This document shows positions 37,244 through 37,249 of a DNA stretch of 37,249 nucleotides, piece by piece; position 1 is the first letter of the stretch; each line of letters opens with the position of its first letter. The position numbers were made by a program, and so were the translations under genes. This stretch comes from Peptococcaceae bacterium 1198_IL3148 (GTDB taxonomy: Bacteria; Bacillota; Desulfotomaculia; Desulfotomaculales; Desulfohalotomaculaceae): the NCBI GenBank assembly GCA_036763105.1, contig JBAIYS010000019.1:1-37249 (forward strand), read 5' to 3'. A model generated the notes under the pieces. The model did no database searches, was not told the origin of the DNA, and worked only from the letters and a program-made list of their open reading frames with translations.

Positions 37244-37249
37244 AAAACT

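Overview
The window looks like a chromosomal segment of an endospore-forming, anaerobic-type member of the Firmicutes class Clostridia. A Peptococcaceae/Desulfotomaculum-like lineage is my best guess, inferred from gene order and protein style and not from a database match. Evidence for this is the conserved block ctsR-mcsA-mcsB-clpC-radA-disA ... yacL-ispD-ispF-gltX-cysE-cysS-mrnC-rlmB-rae1-sigH ... secE-nusG-rplKAJL-rpoBC-rpsLG-fusA-tuf, sigma-H, a CtsR/McsA/McsB system, and purine-rich Shine-Dalgarno sequences before nearly every gene. Almost everything is on the minus strand, so transcription runs from high to low coordinates. The only convincing plus-strand gene is at 29059-29457.

Layout in transcription order (right to left): the end of an rRNA operon (5S rRNA, then tRNA-Asn and a terminator, 37243-37002); the heat-shock/protein quality-control operon ctsR-mcsA-mcsB-clpC behind a hexanucleotide-repeat operator (36849-32187); radA-disA (DNA repair, c-di-AMP); a small divergent plus-strand Cys-containing gene with a consensus promoter and a perfect palindromic operator; carD with two tandem promoters; yacL-ispD-ispF (isoprenoid precursors); glnS, a gene most Firmicutes lack; gltX-cysE-cysS-mrnC-thyX-rlmB-rae1 (tRNA charging, cysteine, RNA processing, thymidylate), tightly packed with 8-nt overlaps; sigH with its own promoter; five tRNAs in two promoter units (Thr-Tyr and fMet-Thr-Met); a 217-bp GC-rich inverted-repeat element; a second full-length tuf; rpmG-secE-nusG-rplK-rplA; an L10 attenuator leader and rplJ-rplL; rpoB-rpoC; and rplGB-rpsL-rpsG-fusA-tuf, the last gene cut off by the window edge.

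Functionally this is the core of the information-processing machinery: ribosomal proteins, elongation factors, RNA polymerase, three aminoacyl-tRNA synthetases, tRNAs and 5S rRNA. It is linked to stress regulators (CtsR, CarD, DisA, SigH). The accessory signals are mostly non-coding: two MITE-like structured elements plus a shared degraded module, the operator of the divergent gene, the hexad array before ctsR, and several leader hairpins. I found no CRISPR array, transposase gene, prophage or defence system. The least explained unit is the divergent plus-strand gene with its palindromic operator. Many start codons were moved from the longest open frame on Shine-Dalgarno and promoter evidence. 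Six genes appear to start with TTG or have a TTG that fits better than the upstream ATG/GTG.
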